DNA of 64,000 bases, taken from the NCBI GenBank assembly GCA_029262875.1, contig JAJCYO010000055.1, positions 1 to 64,000 on the forward strand. Reading direction: 5' to 3'. This document shows positions 53,968 through 62,175 of the stretch, piece after piece; within the stretch, counting starts at the first letter, position 1, and the number at the start of each line of letters is the position of its first letter. This DNA comes from Flavobacteriales bacterium (lineage in GTDB: Bacteria > Bacteroidota > Bacteroidia > Flavobacteriales_E > Vicingaceae). The position numbers and the translations under genes were made by a program. The notes beneath the pieces were generated by a model. It had not been told where the DNA came from, did no database searches, and saw nothing but the letters and a program-made list of their open reading frames with translations.

Positions 53968-55983
53968 ATGTCAACATTAGATTCAAAAATTCCAGAAGGT
54001 CCTATTAAAGATAAATGGACAAAGCATAAAAACGACATAAACGTTGTTAATCCCGCTAACAAAAGACTCATTGATGTTATTGTTGTAGGAACTGGCTTGG
54101 CTGGTGGAGCTGCTGCAGCATCCTTGGCTGAAATGGGTTACGCAGTTAAAGCTTTTGCCTATCAGGACTCCCCACGTAGGGCTCACTCTATTGCCGCACA
54201 AGGAGGAATTAATGCTGCTAAAAACTATCAAAATGACGGGGATTCTACTTATCGATTATTTTATGATACGGTAAAAGGGGGGGATTACAGGTCGAGAGAA
54301 GCAAACGTTTATCGCTTAGCTGAAGTTTCAGGAAACATTATTGATCAATGTGTTGCTCAAGGCGTTCCTTTTGCCCGTGAATATGGAGGTTTATTAGACA
54401 ACCGTTCTTTTGGGGGGGTTTTAGTTTCAAGAACTTTTTACGCCAAGGGGCAAACGGGTCAACAATTACTATTAGGTGCTTATTCAGCAATGAACCGACA
54501 AATCGGTAAAGGAAAAATAACCATGTACAATCGACATGAAATGATGGATGTGGTGATTGTTGACGGAAAAGCAAGGGGAATTATTGCGCGAAATATGATT
54601 ACAGGAGAAATTGAAAAGCATTCTGCTCATGCTGTGGTTATTGCTTCTGGTGGTTATGGAAATGTTTTCTTTTTATCAACGAATGCTATGGGTTCTAACG
54701 CAAGTGCTGCATGGAAAATTCACAAAAAAGGAGCTTTTTTCGCTAACCCATGTTACACGCAAATTCACCCAACCTGTATTCCAAGGTCTGGTGACTTTCA
54801 ATCGAAACTAACCTTAATGTCTGAGTCATTAAGAAATGATGGAAGAATATGGGTGCCAAAGAACATGGATGATGTTAAGGCAATTAGAGACGGGAAAAAG
54901 AAACCTACAGATTTAAGTGAAGAAGAAAGGGATTATTATTTGGAAAGAAGGTATCCTGCTTTTGGAAATTTAGTTCCTAGGGACGTTGCTTCTCGAGCTG
55001 CAAAAGAAAGGTGTGATGCTGGCTTTGGGGTAAATGCTACTGGAGAGGCCGTCTATTTAGATTTTAAATCTGCCATCAACAGGTATGGAAATGAAAAAGC
55101 ACACGTTTTAGGCATTCATAACCCAAGTGGTGCAAAAGTCACGGAATTAGGAGAGGCTGTTATCGAAGAAAAATATGGAAACCTTTTCCAAATGTATGAA
55201 AAGATTGTTGCTGAAAACCCATATAAAACACCAATGATGATATACCCTGCGGTACACTATACTATGGGTGGTATTTGGTGTGATTATAACTTAATGACAA
55301 CCATCCCGGGTTGCTATGCTGCTGGTGAAGCTAACTTCTCAGATCATGGCGCAAACAGATTAGGCGCTTCTGCATTAATGCAAGGATTAGCAGATGGTTA
55401 CTTTGTATTGCCTTATACTATTGGTGATTACTTAGCTGATGATATTAGAACCGGAACTATTTCTACAGATTCTTCTGAGTTTAATGACGCAGCAAAAGAA
55501 GTTGCTGACAGGTTAGAAAAGCTAATCAGCATTAAAGGAACTAAGTCGGTTGACTCTTTCCATAAGAGATTAGGAGAGGTGATGTGGAATAAGGTTGGAA
55601 TGGCTCGTAATGCTAAAGGCTTAACAGAGGCAATGGATGAGATTAAGCAAATCCGTGAAGATTTTTGGAAAGATGTTCGCATTCCTGGGGGAGTGAATGA
55701 GCTAAACCCCGAGTTGGAAAAAGCGGGAAGGGTTGCGGATTTCTTGGAGTTGGGAGAACTTTTTGCTAAAGATGCCTTACAAAGAGAAGAATCTTGTGGT
55801 GGTCATTTTAGAGAGGAATCTGTTGAGGAAGATGGTTTACAAAAAGGCGAAGCCAAAAGAAACGATAAAGATTTTACTCATGTTGCTGCATGGGAGTACA
55901 AAGGAGACCCAAGAGAAGCGGTAATGCACAAAGAAGAATTAGAATTTAACGACATAGAACTTAAACAACGTTCTTACAAGTAA
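53968..55983 (+). CDS. sdhA: Succinate dehydrogenase/fumarate reductase flavoprotein subunit
   Basis: A 671-residue FAD-bound catalytic subunit that oxidises succinate to fumarate. [25 protein letters not shown] is the FAD-binding site, [20 protein letters not shown] the covalent-FAD region, [14 protein letters not shown] and [20 protein letters not shown] follow. It begins 17 bases after sdhC and is 10 bases from sdhB. The length and cytoplasmic placement match type-B complexes. Confidence 0.95.
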   Translation: MSTLDSKIPEGPIKDKWTKHKNDINVVNPANKRLIDVIVVGTGLAGGAAAASLAEMGYAVKAFAYQDSPRRAHSIAAQGGINAAKNYQNDGDSTYRLFYDTVKGGDYRSREANVYRLAEVSGNIIDQCVAQGVPFAREYGGLLDNRSFGGVLVSRTFYAKGQTGQQLLLGAYSAMNRQIGKGKITMYNRHEMMDVVIVDGKARGIIARNMITGEIEKHSAHAVVIASGGYGNVFFLSTNAMGSNASAAWKIHKKGAFFANPCYTQIHPTCIPRSGDFQSKLTLMSESLRNDGRIWVPKNMDDVKAIRDGKKKPTDLSEEERDYYLERRYPAFGNLVPRDVASRAAKERCDAGFGVNATGEAVYLDFKSAINRYGNEKAHVLGIHNPSGAKVTELGEAVIEEKYGNLFQMYEKIVAENPYKTPMMIYPAVHYTMGGIWCDYNLMTTIPGCYAAGEANFSDHGANRLGASALMQGLADGYFVLPYTIGDYLADDIRTGTISTDSSEFNDAAKEVADRLEKLISIKGTKSVDSFHKRLGEVMWNKVGMARNAKGLTEAMDEIKQIREDFWKDVRIPGGVNELNPELEKAGRVADFLELGELFAKDALQREESCGGHFREESVEEDGLQKGEAKRNDKDFTHVAAWEYKGDPREAVMHKEELEFNDIELKQRSYK

Positions 55984-55993
55984 TACAAAGACT

Positions 55994-56743
55994 ATGGATC
56001 TTACATTAAAAGTTTGGAGACAAAAAAATAAAGAAGACAAGGGTGGAATAGAAACATATCCTATAAAAGGAATTTCTGAACATGCTTCTTTTTTAGAAAT
56101 GCTGGATGTGTTAAACGAGCAATTGATAAGCGAGGGTAAAGAACCTGTTGCTTTTGACCACGACTGTAGAGAAGGTATTTGTGGAACGTGTTCTCTATAC
56201 ATTAATGGGGAAGCTCATGGTCCTGATAGAAAGGTAACCACCTGTCAACTGCACATGCGTATGTTTAAAGATGGTGAAACCGTATACATTGAGCCATGGA
56301 GGTCTAAATCAATGCCTGTAATTAAGGATTTAATTGTTGATAGAACTGCTTTTGAAAGAATACAACAAGCCGGTGGTTTTATTTCGGTAAACACATCAGG
56401 AAACACACAAGATGCTAATGCTCTACCAATTGCCAAGCCCATGGCTGACAAGGCAATGGATGCCGCAACATGTATTGGCTGCGGTGCGTGTGTGGCTACT
56501 TGTAAAAACTCTTCCGCCATGTTATTTGTCGCTGCAAAGGTTTCTCAATATTCTTATTTACCTCAAGGTCAGATTGAACGAAAAGAAAGGGTTCTTAATA
56601 TGGTTGAACAAATGGATAAAGAAGGTTTTGGAAATTGCACCAACACTGGGGCTTGTGAAGTTGAATGTCCAAAAGGAATTTCCTTGGAATTTATTGCTCG
56701 AATGAATAAAGAGTATCTGGGAGCATCTATTGTTTCAGAGTAA
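55994..56743 (+). CDS. sdhB: Succinate dehydrogenase/fumarate reductase iron-sulfur subunit
   Basis: A 249-residue electron-transfer subunit. The N-terminal ferredoxin-like domain has [19 protein letters not shown] with the 2Fe-2S cysteines. The C-terminal part holds [15 protein letters not shown] and [17 protein letters not shown] for the 4Fe-4S and 3Fe-4S clusters. It ends the operon; the terminator follows 24 bases after the stop. Confidence 0.96.
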   Translation: MDLTLKVWRQKNKEDKGGIETYPIKGISEHASFLEMLDVLNEQLISEGKEPVAFDHDCREGICGTCSLYINGEAHGPDRKVTTCQLHMRMFKDGETVYIEPWRSKSMPVIKDLIVDRTAFERIQQAGGFISVNTSGNTQDANALPIAKPMADKAMDAATCIGCGACVATCKNSSAMLFVAAKVSQYSYLPQGQIERKERVLNMVEQMDKEGFGNCTNTGACEVECPKGISLEFIARMNKEYLGASIVSE

Positions 56744-56767
56744 AGCTAATGTTTTATATAATTAAAG

Positions 56768-56795
56768 AAAGCCTTAATTTCTCAAGGCTTTTTTT
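56768..56795 (+). terminator. Intrinsic terminator of the sdhCAB operon
   Basis: AAAGCCTT (56768-56775) pairs perfectly with AAGGCTTT (56784-56791) around an 8-nt loop and is followed by Ts to 56795. It lies 24 bases past the sdhB stop. Confidence 0.92.
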
Positions 56796-56838
56796 ATTGT
56801 TTGTCTGCCTGATGACGGCATAAATTATATCATATGTT

Positions 56839-56846
56839 TATATTTG
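56839..56846 (+). promoter_or_regulatory. Putative -7 box (TATATTTG) of the cytochrome-like lipoprotein
   Basis: TATATTTG matches TAnnTTTG and lies 5 bases before the ATG at 56852, so the transcript would be nearly leaderless. The track ATG at 56834 lies upstream of the box. Confidence 0.45.
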
Positions 56847-56851
56847 GCTCT

Positions 56852-57202
56852 ATGGACTTTTTAAAACCACTGTTAGTTATTTTTTCTTTCATTGTCTTTT
56901 TTGCTTGTAGCAAAGATGATGACGAAGTTACAACTACAACATGTGATGGGTCAAATCTAACCTACAACTCTGGGGTCTCAGCAATCATTAATTCTAACTG
57001 CAATGCTTCTGGTTGCCACAACAGCGGCTCCCAACATGGTGACTTCACAACTTACTCTGGGTTACAGGGGGTTACAACCAATGGTGCTTTTAACAGCCGG
57101 GTTATTGTTCTTCAGGACATGCCTCAGGGATCAGCCGTTCTAACCCAAAGTCAATTAAATAAACTCAAATGCTGGGTTGACAATGGTTTTCCCGAAAACT
57201 AA
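56852..57202 (+). CDS. Small lipoprotein with cytochrome c-like CX4CH site
   Basis: A 116-residue lipoprotein: MDFLKPLLVIFSFIVFFAC, with mature start CSKDDDE. I use ATG 56852 rather than 56834, because the latter lies upstream of the promoter box. The CSKDDD sequence right after the lipid cysteine fits the lipoprotein export signal reported in Bacteroidota surface lipoproteins. The mature part has NSNCNASGCHNSG (a CX4CH variant of the heme-c site) and later QDMPQGS (a possible Met ligand). It may be a small surface cytochrome-like or haem-binding protein. Only 17 bases separate it from the CoA-binding gene. Confidence 0.7.
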   Translation: MDFLKPLLVIFSFIVFFACSKDDDEVTTTTCDGSNLTYNSGVSAIINSNCNASGCHNSGSQHGDFTTYSGLQGVTTNGAFNSRVIVLQDMPQGSAVLTQSQLNKLKCWVDNGFPEN

Positions 57203-57219
57203 ACCCCTTATCTATTTCT

Positions 57220-57582
57220 ATGAAAACAACATTAATCCTTGGCGCGAGCCCAAATCCAGAAAGATATGCTAATAAGGCAACCTTAATGTTATCAGAAAAG
57301 GGTCATGAAGTTTTTCCGGTTGGTCTGAGAGAAGGGCTAATTGGTGAACATGAGATATTAACAAATACGCCCGTTGTTAAAAATGTTGACACGGTAACAC
57401 TTTATCTTGGGCCAAAAAATCAGCCCCAATATTATGATTACATCTTGAAACAAATTCATCCAAATCGTATTATTTTTAATCCAGGAACAGAAAACGAAGA
57501 GTTGGTAAAACTTGCTCAAGCTCAAGGAATAGAAACAGAAATAGCCTGTACTTTGGTCTTATTATCAATTGGTAATTATTAA
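57220..57582 (+). CDS. CoA-binding domain protein (YccU-like)
   Basis: A 120-residue protein with a Rossmann-like CoA-binding fold: TTLILGASPNPERYANKATLML, VFPVGLREG, NTPVVKNVDTVTLYLGPKNQ and RIIFNPGTENEEL. The family (PF13380) binds CoA; its role is unknown. It starts 17 bases after the lipoprotein gene. Confidence 0.9.
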   Translation: MKTTLILGASPNPERYANKATLMLSEKGHEVFPVGLREGLIGEHEILTNTPVVKNVDTVTLYLGPKNQPQYYDYILKQIHPNRIIFNPGTENEELVKLAQAQGIETEIACTLVLLSIGNY

Positions 57583-57620
57583 TTATATTTAACCTATCAT
57601 TTAACCTAACTATTTTTACC

Positions 57621-60212
57621 ATGAAAAAAAACAACCTTTTTAAACTCCTGGGTCTGCTTCTTGTTGGCTCTTTATTTTTAGCTTCTAACACTCTTTCTGC
57701 TCAAAAGAAAAAGAAAGGGAAAAAGACTCCGGTAGCTACAGAGAAAGCAAAAAAAGATAAAGATGCCCCAAAGAAAATTTCTGAAGTCACTAAAAAATGT
57801 AAAAAAATTGATGGCTTGTTTACCCTCTATCAAGACACAACAACCGGATCTATTAAGATGGTTATTAGTGAAAAACAAATTGGTAGTGAATACATCTATT
57901 TTAGCCAGATAGCGAATGGTGTTGTAGAGGTTGGTGCTTTCAGAGGGTCTTATAGAGGTTCAAAAGTGTTTAAAATTGAAAAGTACTTTAATAAAATAGA
58001 GTTTGTTACTCAAAATACCTCGTCCTATTTTGACCCCAACAGTGCACTTTCAAAATCTTCTGGAGCAAACTTAAGCGAAGGAATTATGGCGAGCTTAAAA
58101 ATAGAAGGAATTGACAAGGAGAAAGGGCTTTACTTAATCAATGCCGACAATTTATTTTTGAAAGAAACATTCTCTCAAATTAAACCTCCAAAATACCCGA
58201 AACAATCGCCAATGGCTTTTTCTTTGGGGAATTTAAATAAAGAAAAGACAAAGGTTGGAGCTATAAGAAATTATCCCGAAAACACTGACCTGGCAATTGA
58301 GTATGTTTACTCAAAAGGAAGTGTCTTAAATGGAGGTTCAAGGGCTGTTTCTGATGGAAGAAATGTAAGCATAAAGGTTTATCATAGCTTAATTAAACTG
58401 CCTGAAAATGATTACAAAATATTAATTGATGACCCTCGTGTTGGTTATTTCACCACACAGGTAACAGACATGACATCAACAGGCTCTGTCCCTTATCGTG
58501 ATTTGGTTCATCGGTGGAATTTAAAGAAAAAAGACCCTAATGCTGCAATCTCCGAGCCTGTTGAGCCCATTGTTTGGTGGATGGAAAATTCAACACCGAA
58601 AGAATGGAGAGAGACCATAAAAAATGGTGTTTTACAATGGAATAAGGCATTTGAAAAAGCCGGTTTTAAAAACGCGATGGTAGTGAAAATGCAACCAGAT
58701 GATGCCGATTGGGATGCAGGAGACATTCGCTACAATGTATTAAGGTGGACCTCATCCCCTCGGGCTCCTTTTGGTGGGTATGGACCAAGTTTTGTAAACC
58801 CTAAAACGGGGCAAATTTTGGGTGCTGACATTATGTTAGAATATGTTCATTTTACCAATAGGGTGATGTATGATAAAATTTTTGACTTGGCAGCAAGTGT
58901 TGAAGAATTTGAGCCTCCTTTGTTTAAAAAGGACAATCAAGTAACATGCTCATCAGGGCATTTAATGCATGAAAATACCATGTTTGGAAATGCTGTTTTA
59001 GCTGTGGAAGGAGCTTCAGATTTAGAAATGAAAAGAATGAAAGAAGAGGCCATGATTGCTTTGATTATGCATGAAGTTGGTCATACGTTGGGGTTAAACC
59101 ACAACATGAAGGCAAGCCAATTATTTTCTCCTGAACAATTAGCTGATGCAGCATTCATAAAAGGAAAATGCTTAACCGGATCCGTAATGGATTATGCAGC
59201 CATTAACCTTACCAAAGACAGAAGCAAGCAAGGGCAGTATTCTGATGTTGCTGTAGGGCCTTATGATGTTTGGGCTATTCAGTTTGGGTACACCTCTTTT
59301 AAATCTGAAAAGGAAAAGAATGCATTGCTTGCCCAATCTACAAAGCCTGAATTAATTTTCGGTAATGATGCAGATGATATGCGCTCTCCTGGAAAAGCAA
59401 TTGATCCAAGAGTAATGACAGGCGATTTGTCTAATGATCAAATTACTTATTCAAACAATATTTTTGAACTGGTTAACACAATGATGAAAGATGTGAAACC
59501 AAAGTTTTCTAAAGAAGGAGAGTCTTATCAAGAGCTTAGAAGGGTGTATTATATTTTAAGCGGACAAAAAGCTCGGGCAGCAGATGTGACTTCTCGTTTT
59601 ATTGGAGGGGTATATGTTGACAGGGCTATGGTTGGTCAAAAAGGAGAAACAAAACCATATACTCCGGTTAGTTTAGAGGATCAAAAAAGAGCAATGAAAA
59701 CATTGTCAACACATGTTTTTGCTCCAAACGCTTTTGATGCTCCGAATGATTTATTCAATTATTTAGCCATGCAAAGAAGGGGTTATGGCTTTTTCAGTGG
59801 ACCAGAGGACCCAAAAATACATTACCAGGTTTTGATGTATCAAACGAGGGTTTTAGGGCATATTCTTCATGCAAATACAGTACAAAGAATTGTTGACTCT
59901 GAGTTGTATGGCAATAAATATTCTCTTTCCTCAATGATGACGGATTTAAACAATGCCATTTTTAAGGCAGATATTGCTGGTAGTGTTAATTCTTTTAGGC
60001 AAAACCTTCAGATTAGATATACCAAAAAACTGATTTCAATGGTTGTTGGCCCAAGAAGCAAAAGCTATATCTCTAATGCTCGTTCAATGGCCATATATAA
60101 CCTAAAAGAAATTCAGAAAATGGCAAGCAATGGCAGCGGAAATGTTTCCACCAAAGCACATAAGGCACACTTGAAAACATTAATTAACAACGCTTTAAAA
60201 GAAGTTAAGTAG
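57621..60212 (+). CDS. Secreted zinc-dependent metalloprotease (DUF5117/DUF4953 type)
   Basis: An 863-residue secreted protease. The signal peptide (about residues 1-27, ending near LSAQ) is followed by a Lys-rich stretch (KKKKGKKTPVATEKAKKDK). Residues about 95-300 fit DUF5117. The zinc site MHEVGHTLGLNHNMKAS (HExxHxxGxxH) is near residue 488, with the Met-turn GSVMDYAAINL. A DUF4953-like C-terminal part follows. It is likely periplasmic or extracellular. The stop overlaps the GTG of the SDR gene (TAGTG). Confidence 0.88.
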   Translation: MKKNNLFKLLGLLLVGSLFLASNTLSAQKKKKGKKTPVATEKAKKDKDAPKKISEVTKKCKKIDGLFTLYQDTTTGSIKMVISEKQIGSEYIYFSQIANGVVEVGAFRGSYRGSKVFKIEKYFNKIEFVTQNTSSYFDPNSALSKSSGANLSEGIMASLKIEGIDKEKGLYLINADNLFLKETFSQIKPPKYPKQSPMAFSLGNLNKEKTKVGAIRNYPENTDLAIEYVYSKGSVLNGGSRAVSDGRNVSIKVYHSLIKLPENDYKILIDDPRVGYFTTQVTDMTSTGSVPYRDLVHRWNLKKKDPNAAISEPVEPIVWWMENSTPKEWRETIKNGVLQWNKAFEKAGFKNAMVVKMQPDDADWDAGDIRYNVLRWTSSPRAPFGGYGPSFVNPKTGQILGADIMLEYVHFTNRVMYDKIFDLAASVEEFEPPLFKKDNQVTCSSGHLMHENTMFGNAVLAVEGASDLEMKRMKEEAMIALIMHEVGHTLGLNHNMKASQLFSPEQLADAAFIKGKCLTGSVMDYAAINLTKDRSKQGQYSDVAVGPYDVWAIQFGYTSFKSEKEKNALLAQSTKPELIFGNDADDMRSPGKAIDPRVMTGDLSNDQITYSNNIFELVNTMMKDVKPKFSKEGESYQELRRVYYILSGQKARAADVTSRFIGGVYVDRAMVGQKGETKPYTPVSLEDQKRAMKTLSTHVFAPNAFDAPNDLFNYLAMQRRGYGFFSGPEDPKIHYQVLMYQTRVLGHILHANTVQRIVDSELYGNKYSLSSMMTDLNNAIFKADIAGSVNSFRQNLQIRYTKKLISMVVGPRSKSYISNARSMAIYNLKEIQKMASNGSGNVSTKAHKAHLKTLINNALKEVK

Positions 60213-60964
60213 TGGCTAAAACCGTTTTTATTACTGGGGCAACTTCTGGGTTTGGAAAAGCTACCGCCCTGTTGTTCGCTCAAAATGGTCATGATATTAT
60301 CATTACAGGAAGAAGAAAAGAGCGCTTAGAAAGTCTTGCTAAAGAAATAAAAACCAAATACAGCACAAGTGTTTTACCGTTGTGTTTTGATGTTAGGAAT
60401 AACGATGCTGTGGTCTCTGCCATTCATAGCCTTCCCAATAAGCACGTTGATATTTTAGTCAACAACGCAGGTCTGGCAAGTGGGTTAAACAAAATTCAAA
60501 ATGGCTCCTTGGATGATTGGGAAAAAATGATAGACACAAACATTAAGGGGTTGCTTCATGTTTCTAAAGCGATTATGCCCTTAATGATTGACAATCAAAA
60601 GGGACATATTATTAACATTGGATCTACAGCAGGAAAAGAAGTTTACCAAAATGGAAATGTTTACTGTGCAACCAAACATGCTGTTGATGCCATCTCTAAA
60701 TCCATGCGAATAGATTTATTAGAGCACGGCATAAAAGTGTCTCAGATCTGTCCTGGAGCAGCAGAAACTGAGTTTTCTGAGGTTCGTTTACATGGAGATG
60801 TTGAAAAAGCAAAAAAAGTTTATACTGGTTATGAGCCAATGTCTGCTGGAGATATTGCTTCAATAATTTATTACATAAGTTCACTTCCTGAGAACCTTTG
60901 CATAAATGACTTAGTTGTAACCTCTTTAGCCCAAGCTAATAGCCTTTATATTAACCGAAAATAA
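60212..60964 (+). CDS. SDR family NAD(P)-dependent oxidoreductase
   Basis: A 250-residue short-chain dehydrogenase with a GTG start inside the previous stop (TAGTG). TVFITGATSGFGKATALLFA is the cofactor site, with NNAG in VDILVNNAGLAS and the catalytic set IGSTAGKEVYQNGNVYCATK (S, Y, K). It resembles YdfG-type serine/3-hydroxy acid dehydrogenases (CPGAAETEFSEVR), so it could act on short hydroxy acids. It is coupled to the metalloprotease gene. Confidence 0.92.
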   Translation: MAKTVFITGATSGFGKATALLFAQNGHDIIITGRRKERLESLAKEIKTKYSTSVLPLCFDVRNNDAVVSAIHSLPNKHVDILVNNAGLASGLNKIQNGSLDDWEKMIDTNIKGLLHVSKAIMPLMIDNQKGHIINIGSTAGKEVYQNGNVYCATKHAVDAISKSMRIDLLEHGIKVSQICPGAAETEFSEVRLHGDVEKAKKVYTGYEPMSAGDIASIIYYISSLPENLCINDLVVTSLAQANSLYINRK

Positions 60965-60970
60965 CCTGTC

Positions 60971-61429
60971 ATGAATAAATTGTTTATTGTTTTAATTCCT
61001 TTACTGTTTGCTGTAGCGAGTTCGTCAGCTCAAAAAATGGATAATAAAAAGTTAGAAAAAATATTAAATGTTGTTTCCGATAGTACCCAAGGAGAGCTTG
61101 GTTATTGGCAATTTAAATATTTTGACCGCTATTTTTTATTAATAACTGATGAGAAAAATAATAGAATGAGAATTGTCTCTCCGATTGTGGAAGAAGAAAA
61201 ATTAGATGAAGAATACTATAAAAAATGCTTAGAAGCTAATTACCACACCGCTTTAGATGTAAAGTATGCTCTATCGGATGGTTTGCTTTGGTCTGTTTTT
61301 ATTCACCCTCTAAAAGAACTTTCAGAAAGCCAGGTTAAAGATGCGATCGCTCAGGTATATTCTGCTGCTGCAACGTTTGGTTACTCCTATACAAGCACAG
61401 AGCTTGTTTTTGGAAAATCATCAAACTAA
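60971..61429 (+). CDS. Small secreted protein, YbjN-like
   Basis: A 152-residue protein with a signal peptide (MNKLFIVLIPLLFAVASSSAQ). The mature part (KILNVVSDSTQGELGYWQFKYFDRYFLLITDEKNNRMRI, LWSVFIHPLKELSESQVKDAI) resembles the alternating strand-helix pattern of YbjN/secretion-chaperone-like folds. The likeness is weak. It starts 6 bases after the SDR gene and its 3' end overlaps the convergent response regulator gene by 9 bases. Confidence 0.65.
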   Translation: MNKLFIVLIPLLFAVASSSAQKMDNKKLEKILNVVSDSTQGELGYWQFKYFDRYFLLITDEKNNRMRIVSPIVEEEKLDEEYYKKCLEANYHTALDVKYALSDGLLWSVFIHPLKELSESQVKDAIAQVYSAAATFGYSYTSTELVFGKSSN

Positions 61430-62173
61430 GTTGATTCTACTAAAAAGTTCTTCTTTATAAGATCCTCCTATCGGTAATAGTTTTTTTCCTCCCTCAACCA
61501 CAACATTTGGTTGTTCGATTGCTATTATTTTATCTAAACGAACAATATAAGACCTGTGTATTCTTTGAAATTCTTTTGCTGGCAATTTTTTCTGAATTTC
61601 TTTCATTGTTGAGTGAATTGTATATTTCACGTCCCCCACATTCACAACAACATAGTCTTTTAACGCTTCAACAAATAAAATGTCGTTTGTTTTTACTTTA
61701 ACTAACCTTGAGTTCGATTTCACAAAAATAACACCCTCTCCTTCTTGATTCTCAACCAAAGAGTATAGAAAATCCCTTTCTTTTATTACCTCTCTTTCTT
61801 TCGTGTGTTTATAAAGCGCCATTTCAATTGACGTGTGTAGATCAACCTCTTTAAATGGTTTTATAATATACCCATATGGCTCCGTAACTTTTGCTTTTGC
61901 CAAGGTGTTTTCATCTGCATAGGCCGTAAGGTAAATAACAGGAATGCTCAATGCTTCTCTTATTTTTTCAGCAGCATCAATTCCGCTCATGTCTCCTTTA
62001 AGCATAATGTCCATTAATACCAAATCTGGCTTTGTTTCAGAGGCAAGTTCAACTGCCTTTTCTCCTGTTGCGGCAGAGCCAACAATATTGTATCCTAATT
62101 TTTTTAAACTTTGCTGAATGTCTTTTGAAACGATCGCTTCGTCTTCTATAACTAATATGTTGTTTTTTGACAT
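61421..62173 (-). CDS. LytTR family response regulator
   Basis: A 250-residue response regulator. The receiver domain has VIEDEAIVSKDIQQSL, the phospho-acceptor D in LVLMDIMLKGDMSGID, T in LTAYAD and K in IIKPFKEVD. The C-terminal LytTR domain follows (VKTNDILFVEALKDYVVVNVG, RIHRSYIVRLDKI). It begins 2 bases after the kinase stop and is its partner by context. Confidence 0.93.
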   Translation of the reverse strand: MSKNNILVIEDEAIVSKDIQQSLKKLGYNIVGSAATGEKAVELASETKPDLVLMDIMLKGDMSGIDAAEKIREALSIPVIYLTAYADENTLAKAKVTEPYGYIIKPFKEVDLHTSIEMALYKHTKEREVIKERDFLYSLVENQEGEGVIFVKSNSRLVKVKTNDILFVEALKDYVVVNVGDVKYTIHSTMKEIQKKLPAKEFQRIHRSYIVRLDKIIAIEQPNVVVEGGKKLLPIGGSYKEELFSRINLV

Positions 62174-62175
62174 TA

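Noticed and set aside
54611-54811. ORFs overlapping sdhA in other frames (also 54338-54574 and 55428-55682)
   Set aside because: They are shadow frames of a strongly conserved flavoprotein gene.
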